Source: Paraflavisolibacter caeni
GTDB lineage: Bacteria > Bacteroidota > Bacteroidia > Chitinophagales > Chitinophagaceae
Direction of reading: 5' to 3'
Assembly: GCF_025628885.1 (NCBI RefSeq)
Contig: NZ_JAOTIF010000024.1
Span: 28,804 to 92,803, forward strand
Length of the DNA: 64,000 bases
Below are positions 16,512-25,974 of the stretch, in pieces. Every line of letters begins with the position of its first letter. The stretch's first letter is position 1. The translations under genes and the position numbers were made by a program. The notes beneath the pieces were generated by a model that was not told where the DNA came from, searched no databases, and worked only from the letters and a program-made list of their open reading frames with translations.

Positions 16512-18611
16512 ATGCTCATGGACCATAATCATCACCATAACCAGTATAAAAATCACCAAAAGCAACCAGAACACACATCTCCAGTGCACCATAACAGCCA
16601 TCAGCATCCTGCCATGAACCACGATCATTCTGCTGGTAAAGATACTCTGGGCCATATGCACGACAAACACGCCGGTCATCATACAGAAGACTTTCTAAAG
16701 CGTTTTTGGGTTTGCTTGATTGTAACCATACCCATCTTGCTCTTATCCCACATGATCCAGCAATGGCTGGGTTTTGAATTGAGATTCACCGGCGATAAAT
16801 ATGTTCTGTTAATCCTGGGCACTTTTGTCTATTTCTATGGAGGCATGCCCTTTCTTAAAGGCATGGTTTCTGAAATAAAAGACAACGCTATTGGCATGAT
16901 GACCCTTGTCGCTTTAGCAATCAGCGTTGCATTTATCTATAGTGGTGCAGTTGTGTTTGGTCTTCAGGGAATGGATTTCTTTTGGGAGTTAGCTACTTTG
17001 ATCGATATTATGCTGTTGGGCCACTGGTTGGAGATGCGTTCCCAGATGGCAGCTTCCAGGGCACTAGAAAGTTTAGTTGCCTTGTTACCTTCCAAAGTTC
17101 ACTTAGAAAGAAATGGAAGTGTAGTAGATATTGATCTAAAGGACCTTAAGAATAACGATGTCGCTTTGATTAAACCAGGAGAAAAGATCCCGGCAGATGG
17201 AATGGTTCTGGAAGGTAGTTCTAATGTCAATGAAAGTATGCTTACCGGTGAAAGTGTACCTGTAAGGAAAGAAAAAGAAGCAAAAGTGATTGGTGGTTCC
17301 ATCAATGGAGATGGTTTTTTAAAAGTAAAAATCACTGGTGTTGGTTCAGACAGTTACCTCAACAAGGTAATCAATATGGTACAGTCGGCGCAAAACGCGA
17401 AATCAAGGACTCAGAACCTTGCAGATAGAGTAGCAAAATGGCTTACTATTATAGCAATCATTATAGGCGCAGCAACATTCATTTACTGGTTCACTGCAGG
17501 AAGGGATCTGGCATTTGCCTTGGAAAGGATGGTAACAGTTATGGTCACAGCTTGCCCCCATGCCTTAGGCGTTGCAATTCCACTGGTTGTAGCCTTATCC
17601 ACAAGCCTGTCAGCAACGCATGGCCTGTTGATCCGTAACCGCACCGCCTTTGAAAATGCAAGAAAGTTAACGACCATTATTTTTGACAAAACTGGCACAC
17701 TCACAAACGGCTCTCACGAAGTACAAAAGGTGATCCCTCTAAATAACCAATACAGTGAAAATGACATTTTGCAATACGCCGCTGCCGTACAGCAAAATTC
17801 AGAACACCACATTGCCCATGGTATTTTAAGAAAGCTAAAAGAAAAAAACTTGCCATTATGGAGAGTTGAAAATTTTAATTACATGCAGGGTATAGGTGTC
17901 GGTGGTACTGTAAATGGTAGATCAGTATTGTCTGTTGGTCCTAACTATTTCAAGCAAAATAATACAACGTCCCCTGAAGTCCCAAGTTCTATCGATCAGA
18001 ATGTAGAAACCATTAGTTTCCTAATAATCGATAACCAACCAGTAGGAATTATTACTCTTGCTGATGCTATTAGGGAAACATCAGCGGAAGCGGTTCAGGA
18101 ATTAAAAGGAATGAACATCAAATCATTCCTGCTAACAGGGGACAATGAAAGAATTGCCAGTGCAGTATCTTCCAAATTAGGCATGGATGGTTACCTGGCC
18201 AATGTGCTCCCGCACGACAAACAGAATAAATTAAAAGAGTTCCAGGACAAAGGTGAAATAGTGGCCATGACTGGAGATGGTGTCAATGATGCTCCAGCGC
18301 TATCCCAGGCAGATGTTGGAATTGCAGTTGGCTCTGGTACCGATGTAGCTGCCGAGACTGCAGATATCATATTGGTCAATAGCGATCCAAAAGACGTAGT
18401 CAATATGATTGCCTTCGGCAGAGCAACCTACCGGAAAATGGTGCAAAACCTATTCTGGGCGGTAGGGTACAACGTAGTTGCCATTCCACTGGCAGCAGGT
18501 ATCTTGTACCCAACATTTATCCTAAGTCCAGCAATGGGTGCTGTGCTCATGAGTTTAAGCACTGTCGTTGTAGCTTTAAATGCACAACTATTGAAAGGAC
18601 AGTTTAGATAA
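16512..18611 (+). CDS. copB: copper-translocating P1B-type ATPase, CopB-like (CPH motif)
   Basis: Heavy-metal-exporting ATPase of 699 residues that moves copper out of the cytoplasm. The N-terminal 55 residues are very rich in His and Met (HNHHHNQY, HMHDKHAGHH) and would bind metal. There are eight predicted helices; the transmembrane metal motif is CPH (C348-P349-H350) rather than CPC, which defines the CopB branch. The phosphorylation motif DKTGTLT (D392), the actuator TGES and the hinge GDGVNDAP are intact. A second ATG lies two codons in (16518). It follows the RND operon after a hairpin and is convergent with the response-regulator gene. CPH pumps are reported for Cu+, Cu2+ or Ag+; I cannot decide which. 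Confidence 0.93.
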   Translation: MLMDHNHHHNQYKNHQKQPEHTSPVHHNSHQHPAMNHDHSAGKDTLGHMHDKHAGHHTEDFLKRFWVCLIVTIPILLLSHMIQQWLGFELRFTGDKYVLLILGTFVYFYGGMPFLKGMVSEIKDNAIGMMTLVALAISVAFIYSGAVVFGLQGMDFFWELATLIDIMLLGHWLEMRSQMAASRALESLVALLPSKVHLERNGSVVDIDLKDLKNNDVALIKPGEKIPADGMVLEGSSNVNESMLTGESVPVRKEKEAKVIGGSINGDGFLKVKITGVGSDSYLNKVINMVQSAQNAKSRTQNLADRVAKWLTIIAIIIGAATFIYWFTAGRDLAFALERMVTVMVTACPHALGVAIPLVVALSTSLSATHGLLIRNRTAFENARKLTTIIFDKTGTLTNGSHEVQKVIPLNNQYSENDILQYAAAVQQNSEHHIAHGILRKLKEKNLPLWRVENFNYMQGIGVGGTVNGRSVLSVGPNYFKQNNTTSPEVPSSIDQNVETISFLIIDNQPVGIITLADAIRETSAEAVQELKGMNIKSFLLTGDNERIASAVSSKLGMDGYLANVLPHDKQNKLKEFQDKGEIVAMTGDGVNDAPALSQADVGIAVGSGTDVAAETADIILVNSDPKDVVNMIAFGRATYRKMVQNLFWAVGYNVVAIPLAAGILYPTFILSPAMGAVLMSLSTVVVALNAQLLKGQFR

Positions 18612-18760
18612 ATAAAACTTATTAATACTCTATTCAGCAAGAAAGTATTAGCTGGAAAAAACATAGAGCGAGACCACAATGAGCATGGCAATAGCAGGGG
18701 ACCATCGCTATCTTTAAACAACAAAACAAGATTCAAAGGAAAAAGGTAGTATTAGTGCTA

Positions 18761-19549
18761 TTACTCCGCCTTAGATTTCAAACTTCTTCCAGATAATTTA
18801 CTATTCATGTATTCAGTAGGTGTCATTTTGAATTGCTTATGAAAGTCCCTTGTAAAGTTTGACTGGTGATGATAACCGATCATGTCAGAAACTTCATAAA
18901 TTTTATATTGACCATCAATCAATAGTTCTGCTGCTTTTTTTAGCCTTGTGAGTGTGATCAATTCATAAGGTGTCATATTTGAAATAGCCTTGATCTTTCT
19001 GAATAAGGTGGGCCTGCTCATATTCATGATTTTGGCCAGCTTTTCCACATCCAGATCTACATCTTCTATGTTTTTGTATATTATTTCATGTAAGGTTTCA
19101 AGAAAACGTTCATCTGTTTTCGAATGAGCTATACTCTTTAAATGTACGAGCGGTGAACTTGCAAAATACTCCCTGATCATATTCCGGTTAGAAAGCAAAC
19201 TTGCAATTTGTGCTTGCAAATGCTCTTTTGAGAAAGGCTTTTCAATATAAGCGTCCGCCCCAAGTTCCAGGCCGTCTACTTTCGATTGAATGGTATTTTT
19301 TGCAGTAAGTAATATAATGGGGATATGACAATATTCTAAGTTCGACTTGATGGTTTTACACAACTCAAAGCCATTCATTTCCGGCATCATAACATCACTG
19401 ATAACCAGATGAACTGCTTCCTTATTTAATATTTGCAAAGCTTCCTGTCCATTATCTGCTGTCAATATGGAATATTTTTTACTTAATATCAAGGTCAGGT
19501 ATTCTAAGATATCTTCTTCGTCATCTACAAGCAATATTGGCGGTAACAT
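18761..19549 (-). CDS. response regulator with AraC-type DNA-binding domain (PUL regulator)
   Basis: DNA-binding output half of a two-component system, 262 residues. The receiver domain (residues 1-120) shows DDEEDILEYL, the phospho-acceptor Asp in LVISDVMMPEMNG and the conserved Lys of YIEKPFSKEHL. The C-terminal AraC-family domain has two helix-turn-helix units (VEKLAKIMNMSRPTLFRKI and YEVSDMIGYHHQSNFTRDF). It is the partner of the sensor kinase that ends 11 bases upstream on the same strand, and together they match the domain order of the one-piece hybrid regulators that control many SusC/SusD loci. The SusC gene is divergent and is the likely target. The start ATG is 11 bases after the kinase stop, in a different frame. 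Confidence 0.92.
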   Translation of the reverse strand: MLPPILLVDDEEDILEYLTLILSKKYSILTADNGQEALQILNKEAVHLVISDVMMPEMNGFELCKTIKSNLEYCHIPIILLTAKNTIQSKVDGLELGADAYIEKPFSKEHLQAQIASLLSNRNMIREYFASSPLVHLKSIAHSKTDERFLETLHEIIYKNIEDVDLDVEKLAKIMNMSRPTLFRKIKAISNMTPYELITLTRLKKAAELLIDGQYKIYEVSDMIGYHHQSNFTRDFHKQFKMTPTEYMNSKLSGRSLKSKAE

Positions 19550-19560
19550 AGTTTCAATGT

Positions 19561-22500
19561 TTATTTGATCAGTTGGTTTTTAATTTTGTCATTTTTCGAA
19601 TATTGATAACTTTCAGGTTGTAGTGGTAAGTTAAGTATAAAACAGTTCATTCCGTTTTGGGAATCTTTCACGTATAAGTTCCCCTGATGTAATTCTGTTA
19701 ACGACTTTGCAAGAGATAATCCGATCCCGGTACCTTTCTGCTTCCTGTTTTCTTTCAGCCGGAAAAATGGTTCAAATATTTTTTCTTTCATTTCAGCGGG
19801 TATAAGATATCCATCATTTTGAAACTCTATGGAGATCAATTGATCATTTTGCTGTAATGGGTAAAGTTTAATATTTACTGCATTGTCGGCATATTTTACT
19901 GCATTGCTGAAAAGATTGCTCAGGATTTTATTTAAGGCTTCTTCATCAGCAAATAAATATAGATCACCAGGTGGGATATCGAGCGTGAAACGTAAATTTC
20001 TTTTTAGGGCAAGATGTTGAAAATTCTCGGATGTTTCAATTAATAGTTGCGTCATATTTACTTTAGAAAAATCAATGCTGAAGCTATTGATTTCTAATTG
20101 CCTGAAGTCAAGAATTTGAGTAACAAGATCAAGTAGCCGCTTTGTGTTTTTTTCCAGGATCATTACCATTCCTTTTAACCCAGGCATTTCATCCTTCACT
20201 TCAATCAAATGATCAACTGGTCCCTTGATCAGTGTAAGAGGTGTTTTTATTTCATGAGCTACATTGGTGAAAAAATCAATTTTAGCTTCATAAATTTCCT
20301 TTTCTTTCTTTTCTTCAGTTCTGCGATGATAACTGCGTATTAGGTAGAATAATAAGGCACATATAATGAGTGTATATAAACTTTTAGCCCATATAGTTGC
20401 CCAGAAAGGCGGTAGTATTTTGATCATTAATTTCACTTCTTCTGCACTCCAGTTTCCCCCGAATATGGCTGCTTTAACTTTGAATGTATAGGTTCCTGGT
20501 AACAGTTCTGTGAAATAAACCTTCCTGTTGGTCTTTAGATAAGTCCAGTCCTTATCAAGTCCTTCCAGTCTGTAAGCATAATTGGTCATTTCAGGGGCTG
20601 TGAAACTTAAAGCTGCGAAGTCAATGCTAAACGATGATTGGTTGTATTTCAATTCAATTTCTTTGGTGTAGGAAATAGACTCTTTCAAAGGTGATCCTTC
20701 ATTCCGGGCAAAGACTTCTTTATTATTCAATTGAAATCCTGTAATGTATACAGGAGGTGTAAAGGTGTTTGGAATGAATTGTGATGGCTGGAAGCTGATA
20801 AAGCCAGATACATTTCCGAAATACAGCCTTCCATCAGCATCCTTATAAGCAGAGTTATAATTGAACTGGTCACTTAAAAGTCCATTCGATTTACTGTAAA
20901 CCACAATTTCTCCGTTACCAGGATTAAAAGCGACCAATCCTTTTGAAGTACTGAGCCATAATTTTTTATAGTTATCTTCAAGTATCCCATACACAACATT
21001 ACTGGGCAATCCTTCCTTTGTAGTATACCTGGTAAAGTTTTTAAGGGTTGGATTGTATTTACTGAACCCGTTTTCAGTTGCCAGCCAGAGGTTTTGATTG
21101 CTGTCTTCATACAAATCGTTGATCCTGTTTCCATTGATGCTGTTTTTATTGAAGGCTTCATTTTTAAAGTTTCCCTGCGCACCTGTCCGTGGATTATAGT
21201 AATAAACTCCATCTCTATAGGTGCCAACCCATAAGGTATGGTCATTACGCTCCAATATTTTAGTATAAAATAAATAATCCGGAAACCCGGTCATTGTGGA
21301 AAAACTTCCATTGTTCCTGTTATACCGGTATAAGCCTCTTGCAGTTGCTATGATGATTTCTCCCGACTTTGTAAGGTGTATATCATGAATAAAATTGTTT
21401 TTTAGTGAGTATCTCTTATTGCTTGCATCGTAGTGCCTGATCACTTTCCCCGTTTTAATATCCATTACATCCATTCCATGCTCAAAAGTCCCGATCCAAA
21501 GTTCATTTCCGTTTGCAAACAATCCGTGAATATTGGAATAGGATATACTGCTTTTAGAACCGGTAGGTTGAAAATGTTCATAGAATCCTGTTTTTGTGTT
21601 CAGTTTATTCAGCCCTGCATCCTCAGTGCCTATCCATAAATTGCCATACTGGTCTTCGCAAAACTCCCGCACTACTTTTCCCATCAAGGAGTTTTTACTG
21701 ATGGTAGGATAAGCTTTATGAAATGAATTGAACTGTTTGGAATAGTAGTTAGCCCCGCCAAAATAGGTGCCGGCCCAGATACCGCCTTCTTTGTCCTTGT
21801 ATAAAGTATAAACCGCATTGTCTGAAACAGAATATGGATCCCCGAACTTGTTTTTGAGATTGATGATACCCTTTGTTTTTAAATTGTAAATGAATATTCC
21901 ACTTTCTGTTGCAATCCAATATTCCTTGTCATTACTCTTGATGAAATCCCTTACGAAAATTCCTGTTTTATCAGCATTGTAGGTAAGGATATCGGTATAA
22001 GCACCTGATTTTACATTGAATGATTTTACACCCTGGTTCGAAGTGCCTATCAATAGCATCGTGTCATTTATAGCATAGATTTCTTCAATCCATTTTGATA
22101 CACTCTTTTTGGAATGTTCAAAAACATCATAACTGTAAAATGAATCATGTAAAGGATCATACTGTTTGATAGTGCCATCATCTGATGATACCCAAATAGA
22201 TCCGTTCGGTGAAGAGCAGATAGAAGTCGCATTGAAGAATTGATTCGTTGGATAGGTTTGATGCAACTTCTTTTCTTTATGATACTTGTGAATCGTTAAT
22301 CCTGAAATGAACCAGATATTTCCTTGTTTATCAATTTCTATATCCCTGATTTCATTATCTGTTCCTTTCAGCAAACTGAAGCTTTCGGAATTGGCATCAT
22401 ATTGATACAGGCCATTACTACTGCCTACCCACAATACACCATTGTTATCTTCATGGAGACTTAAAATAAAGTTATTGCCAATACTAGCTTTATCATCCGG

Positions 22501-22716
22501 ATCATTTCTAAACACCTTGAATGTATAACCATCAAACCTGTTTAATCCATCTTTTGTTCCAAACCATAGAAAGCCATTTTTATCCTGCAAACTGCAGAAA
22601 ACAGAATTATTGGAAAGCCCGTTTTCAACTTTGTAATGTTTGAAATAATAGTTCTGTGCAGAGGCACATGCATTGGTAATTATTAAGAAGAATACTAAAA
22701 ATAGGCTCTTATTCAA
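19561..22716 (-). CDS. two-component sensor kinase with propeller sensor domain (PUL sensor)
   Basis: Membrane sensor kinase of 1,051 residues. After a signal peptide comes a two-bladed periplasmic propeller of Reg_prop repeats (FLWFGTKDGLNRFD, LWVGSSNGLYQY, LWIGTEDAGLNKL), a Y_Y_Y domain (YAYRLEGLDKDWTYL), a membrane helix near residue 780, then HisKA with the phospho-His in VAHEIKTPLTLIKG (about residue 822) and an ATP-binding domain with NLFSNAVKYA and GTGIGLSLAKSL. It should bind a breakdown product of the target glycan and phosphorylate the regulator encoded just downstream. Unlike the classic hybrid sensors of such loci, the chain ends after the kinase, with receiver and AraC domains encoded separately. 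Confidence 0.94.
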   Translation of the reverse strand: MNKSLFLVFFLIITNACASAQNYYFKHYKVENGLSNNSVFCSLQDKNGFLWFGTKDGLNRFDGYTFKVFRNDPDDKASIGNNFILSLHEDNNGVLWVGSSNGLYQYDANSESFSLLKGTDNEIRDIEIDKQGNIWFISGLTIHKYHKEKKLHQTYPTNQFFNATSICSSPNGSIWVSSDDGTIKQYDPLHDSFYSYDVFEHSKKSVSKWIEEIYAINDTMLLIGTSNQGVKSFNVKSGAYTDILTYNADKTGIFVRDFIKSNDKEYWIATESGIFIYNLKTKGIINLKNKFGDPYSVSDNAVYTLYKDKEGGIWAGTYFGGANYYSKQFNSFHKAYPTISKNSLMGKVVREFCEDQYGNLWIGTEDAGLNKLNTKTGFYEHFQPTGSKSSISYSNIHGLFANGNELWIGTFEHGMDVMDIKTGKVIRHYDASNKRYSLKNNFIHDIHLTKSGEIIIATARGLYRYNRNNGSFSTMTGFPDYLFYTKILERNDHTLWVGTYRDGVYYYNPRTGAQGNFKNEAFNKNSINGNRINDLYEDSNQNLWLATENGFSKYNPTLKNFTRYTTKEGLPSNVVYGILEDNYKKLWLSTSKGLVAFNPGNGEIVVYSKSNGLLSDQFNYNSAYKDADGRLYFGNVSGFISFQPSQFIPNTFTPPVYITGFQLNNKEVFARNEGSPLKESISYTKEIELKYNQSSFSIDFAALSFTAPEMTNYAYRLEGLDKDWTYLKTNRKVYFTELLPGTYTFKVKAAIFGGNWSAEEVKLMIKILPPFWATIWAKSLYTLIICALLFYLIRSYHRRTEEKKEKEIYEAKIDFFTNVAHEIKTPLTLIKGPVDHLIEVKDEMPGLKGMVMILEKNTKRLLDLVTQILDFRQLEINSFSIDFSKVNMTQLLIETSENFQHLALKRNLRFTLDIPPGDLYLFADEEALNKILSNLFSNAVKYADNAVNIKLYPLQQNDQLISIEFQNDGYLIPAEMKEKIFEPFFRLKENRKQKGTGIGLSLAKSLTELHQGNLYVKDSQNGMNCFILNLPLQPESYQYSKNDKIKNQLIK

Positions 22717-22958
22717 TGGTATACAAAAGTTTAGATATATAAATGTAGCTGCAATACATATATTCTGGTCTTTAAAAATACTTCTAACTGGTGGTAGAAA
22801 GATTGATATTTTTTGATAAAATTCTGATACTTATTGATCAAAAGATCTTCTGCCATATTCTTTCCTTTACACAAGTAATTTAAAAGACAGGCCCTTAAAT
22901 CTAGTGACATTGACCCTTTGGAGGGTTATTATTCTATAAAAACGATTAAACAGCCAAA
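22717..22958. promoter_or_regulatory. divergent control region between sensor kinase and SusC
   Basis: The only non-coding space between the divergent sensor and transporter genes, so promoters for both and the regulator's binding site should lie here. I found no exact TAnnTTTG element on either strand and cannot define an operator. The stretch GACCCTTTGGAGGGTTATT close to SusC contains a small CCCTttggAGGG dyad (22913-22926). Confidence 0.4.
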
Positions 22959-25955
22959 ATGAAAATGAAAAAACGATTGTTTCACTATGCCATGGGAACA
23001 TGTGCTGCGCTTTTATTCAGTATGCAGTTACTTGCCCAGCATTCGATCAAAGGTCAGTTGCGCTCAGCCAACGGAGAACCTCTAAGTGGCGCAACAATTA
23101 TCCTCAAAGGAACCAATAAGTCTGTAGTTACTGATGAAAAGGGGGCATTTTCCCTTGATGTTCCTGTTGGAAGTACGTTGGTGGTGAGTTATGTTGGTTA
23201 CACTCCACAGGAAATTAAGGTAACAAATCAGTCTGCACTTGATGTACAGTTGCAGCCATCAACAGCACAGGATTTACAACAAGTGATCGTAGTTGGCTAT
23301 GGAACCCAGCAAAAAAAGGACCTGACTGGTGCCATATCATTGGTTAAAGCTTCTGAAGTTCAAAAAAGGCAAGCAACTACCGTTGCTGAAGCGATGCAGG
23401 GATTGGCTTCCGGAGTATATGTCAGAGGTGGAGGCCGTCCGGGTTCTGAGGCAAATATTCAGATCAGGGGAATCAAGAACCTGAGCAACAGCAATCCTTT
23501 ATATGTGATCGATGGTATGATCACAACGGCAAACCGCGACTTCAATCCCAACGATATAGAATCCATCCAAATCTTAAAGGATGCTTCTGCAGCTGCCATT
23601 TATGGCTCTAGGGCTGCTAACGGCGTGATCATTATTACCACTAAAAAGGGGCGCCAGGGACCAATGAAAGTTGAGTTCTCCGGCAAAAGCAGCTTAGAGG
23701 TAACGCCTCGATTTGAGCTTGCTGAAACAGAAGAGTTTGCCCGGCTGAACAATATGGCATATGACAATGCAGGCAAGCCCAGGCAACAATTGGATATGTC
23801 TGTGAATACAGACTGGCAGGATGAAGCCTTCCAGGTGGGAAATATGCATGATTATAACCTGGCTTTTTCCGGTGGAAGTTCCAACGGAAGTTATATGGTA
23901 TCGGGGGGCTATTTTGGTAACAAAGGAACAGTTATTAGCACAAACTTCGACCGTTTAAGTTTCAGGGTCAATACGCAGGGCTCAAAGGGGATTTTCAGTA
24001 TCGGTGAAAACCTGGCGATCTCAAATTCCAAGACTGATGAAATGTCCGGAAATCCTTATGCAGACGTAACCCGGCTGCTTCCGACAATTCCGGTTCATGA
24101 CCCCGCTAACCCGGGTGGCTATGGTTATGGCAATGAAGCAAAAGCAAGAACATTTGGTACCAACCCTGTGGCGATTGCAAATCTTGAGGACAGGACCAAT
24201 GAGAACTTCCGGGTACGTGGTAACCTCTGGTCCGAATTGAAATTTTTACCATTCCTCAAATACAGGTTGAACCTGGGTTACGAAACCAGTAATGATCACT
24301 ACGACTATTTGAGAAAAGAGGGCAACTGGACACTCAATCAGCCTTATGATCCTGCCATTGCCGAAGAAAACAGGGCCAGATGGCAATCCGGGCTGGTTGA
24401 AAATACTTTATCCTTTAATAAAACATTTGGCAGTCATTCAGTGAATGCGGTTGTTGGACAAACGTATCAAAGGGATGATTACGCCAGGATTTCCGGAAGG
24501 AAACGTAATATCATCAGGAGTTCAACTGGTGAGTTCATCGATGTTTTGGATCAGGGCAACGAACCCCAGACCGGAGGCTATAACCAACGTGCTGTTTTGC
24601 TTTCCTATTTGGGCAGGGTAGAATATAACTATGCCGATAAGTATTTATTAAATGCAGTCATTCGCAGGGATGGAACATCAAGATTAAGTACCGCAAATCA
24701 ATGGGGCAACTTCCCTTCTGTTTCCGCTGCGTGGAGGATATCTAAAGAGTCTTTCTTTAATGTAGATTGGATCAACGACCTGAAATTAAGAGCAAGTTAT
24801 GGTACGTTGGGAAGCAGCAATATCGGTTATTGGGATTACCTCGCTACGATCAATACCTTTTCTACGATTGCAATGGGCGCCGACCAGCATATCGAATCGG
24901 GAGCTACCGTAGTTCGCTTGGTCAACGATGATCTGAAATGGGAAAAGTTAACGCAAAAGAACATTGGTATCGATGCTACATTCTTGAATAACAGGTTGTC
25001 ATTGACTGCTGAATATTACATTGCAGATACGAAAGATGTCCTGACCGCAATGCCTATTGCCTATACTACTGGTAATGATGGAGGCAATCCAGTTGTGAAT
25101 GCTGCCAGCCTGAGGAACAAGGGTTTTGAGTTATCGGCAACATATAGGGAGGACCTCAAGCCCTTTAAATACTACGCTACAGCCAACATAACAACTTTGA
25201 AAAATAAAGTATTGGAACTGGGCTACGGCAGAAACAACATTTATGTGGGCAACACAGTAACCGAGATTGGCAAACCTATAGGCATGTGGTATGTGCTGGA
25301 AACCGATGGCCTTTTCCAAAGCCAGCAAGAGGTAGATAATTATAAAAATAAGGATGGCAAGGTTATCCAGCCCACTTCAAAACCCGGCGATATCCGTTTC
25401 AAGGATAACAATGGCGATGGCCAGATCACCAATGCAGATAAAGCTTTAGTGGGTATTCCCTGGTCCGATTGGGAGCTGGGCTTGAATTTGGGTGCTTCTT
25501 ACAAAAACTTTGAATTGTCCATGAACTGGTTTGGCGCTTTTGGAGCTACTGTGTATAACGGAATGAAAAGCCTGGTCGACCGTTTTGACGACAATAGCAA
25601 TTACAGGAAAGGAATTCAACCTTGGACTCCGGAGAACACGAACACCGATGTTCCAAGGGCCTATTATGGATCAACACTCAATTCAAGGGGTGATACCAAA
25701 AGGTTCCTGGAAAATGGCAGCTTTATGCGTTTGAAATACATTGGCATTGCCTATAACCTTCCACCTTCATTGACCAATAAGATAGGTTTCTCTAATGCTT
25801 CAGTAACACTGTCAGGACAAAACCTGATCACATTTACAAAGTATGATGGATTAGATCCGGAGTTTAACAACTCAAGCATCTACGAAAGGGGCTTTGATAA
25901 CTACTCATTCCCTAATTTAAAAATGTACTCCCTGGGCTTGCAATTTGGTTTCTAA
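22959..25955 (+). CDS. susC: SusC/RagA-family TonB-linked outer-membrane transporter
   Basis: Outer-membrane channel that imports oligosaccharides with energy from TonB. The 998-residue product has a signal peptide ending LLAQ, a carboxypeptidase-regulatory-like domain (residues about 30-105, NGEPLSGATIILKGTNKS), a TonB-box-like segment (QQVIVVGYGTQ), a plug domain (IQIRGIKNLSNSNPLYVIDG, DASAAAIYGSRAANGVIII) and a 22-strand barrel ending in FPNLKMYSLGLQFGF with the terminal aromatic. The length is typical for the family. It is immediately followed (19 bases) by the SusD gene, and faces the divergent sensor kinase, which is the usual layout of a regulated polysaccharide locus. The substrate cannot be read from SusC itself. 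Confidence 0.96.
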   Translation: MKMKKRLFHYAMGTCAALLFSMQLLAQHSIKGQLRSANGEPLSGATIILKGTNKSVVTDEKGAFSLDVPVGSTLVVSYVGYTPQEIKVTNQSALDVQLQPSTAQDLQQVIVVGYGTQQKKDLTGAISLVKASEVQKRQATTVAEAMQGLASGVYVRGGGRPGSEANIQIRGIKNLSNSNPLYVIDGMITTANRDFNPNDIESIQILKDASAAAIYGSRAANGVIIITTKKGRQGPMKVEFSGKSSLEVTPRFELAETEEFARLNNMAYDNAGKPRQQLDMSVNTDWQDEAFQVGNMHDYNLAFSGGSSNGSYMVSGGYFGNKGTVISTNFDRLSFRVNTQGSKGIFSIGENLAISNSKTDEMSGNPYADVTRLLPTIPVHDPANPGGYGYGNEAKARTFGTNPVAIANLEDRTNENFRVRGNLWSELKFLPFLKYRLNLGYETSNDHYDYLRKEGNWTLNQPYDPAIAEENRARWQSGLVENTLSFNKTFGSHSVNAVVGQTYQRDDYARISGRKRNIIRSSTGEFIDVLDQGNEPQTGGYNQRAVLLSYLGRVEYNYADKYLLNAVIRRDGTSRLSTANQWGNFPSVSAAWRISKESFFNVDWINDLKLRASYGTLGSSNIGYWDYLATINTFSTIAMGADQHIESGATVVRLVNDDLKWEKLTQKNIGIDATFLNNRLSLTAEYYIADTKDVLTAMPIAYTTGNDGGNPVVNAASLRNKGFELSATYREDLKPFKYYATANITTLKNKVLELGYGRNNIYVGNTVTEIGKPIGMWYVLETDGLFQSQQEVDNYKNKDGKVIQPTSKPGDIRFKDNNGDGQITNADKALVGIPWSDWELGLNLGASYKNFELSMNWFGAFGATVYNGMKSLVDRFDDNSNYRKGIQPWTPENTNTDVPRAYYGSTLNSRGDTKRFLENGSFMRLKYIGIAYNLPPSLTNKIGFSNASVTLSGQNLITFTKYDGLDPEFNNSSIYERGFDNYSFPNLKMYSLGLQFGF

Positions 25956-25974
25956 TCCTTAAAAATTTCTGACA

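Noticed and set aside
19549..19563. Nonsense mutation breaking a one-piece hybrid sensor
   Set aside because: The stop of the kinase and the start of the regulator are 11 bases apart and in different frames, and the regulator has its own ATG directly before the receiver fold.
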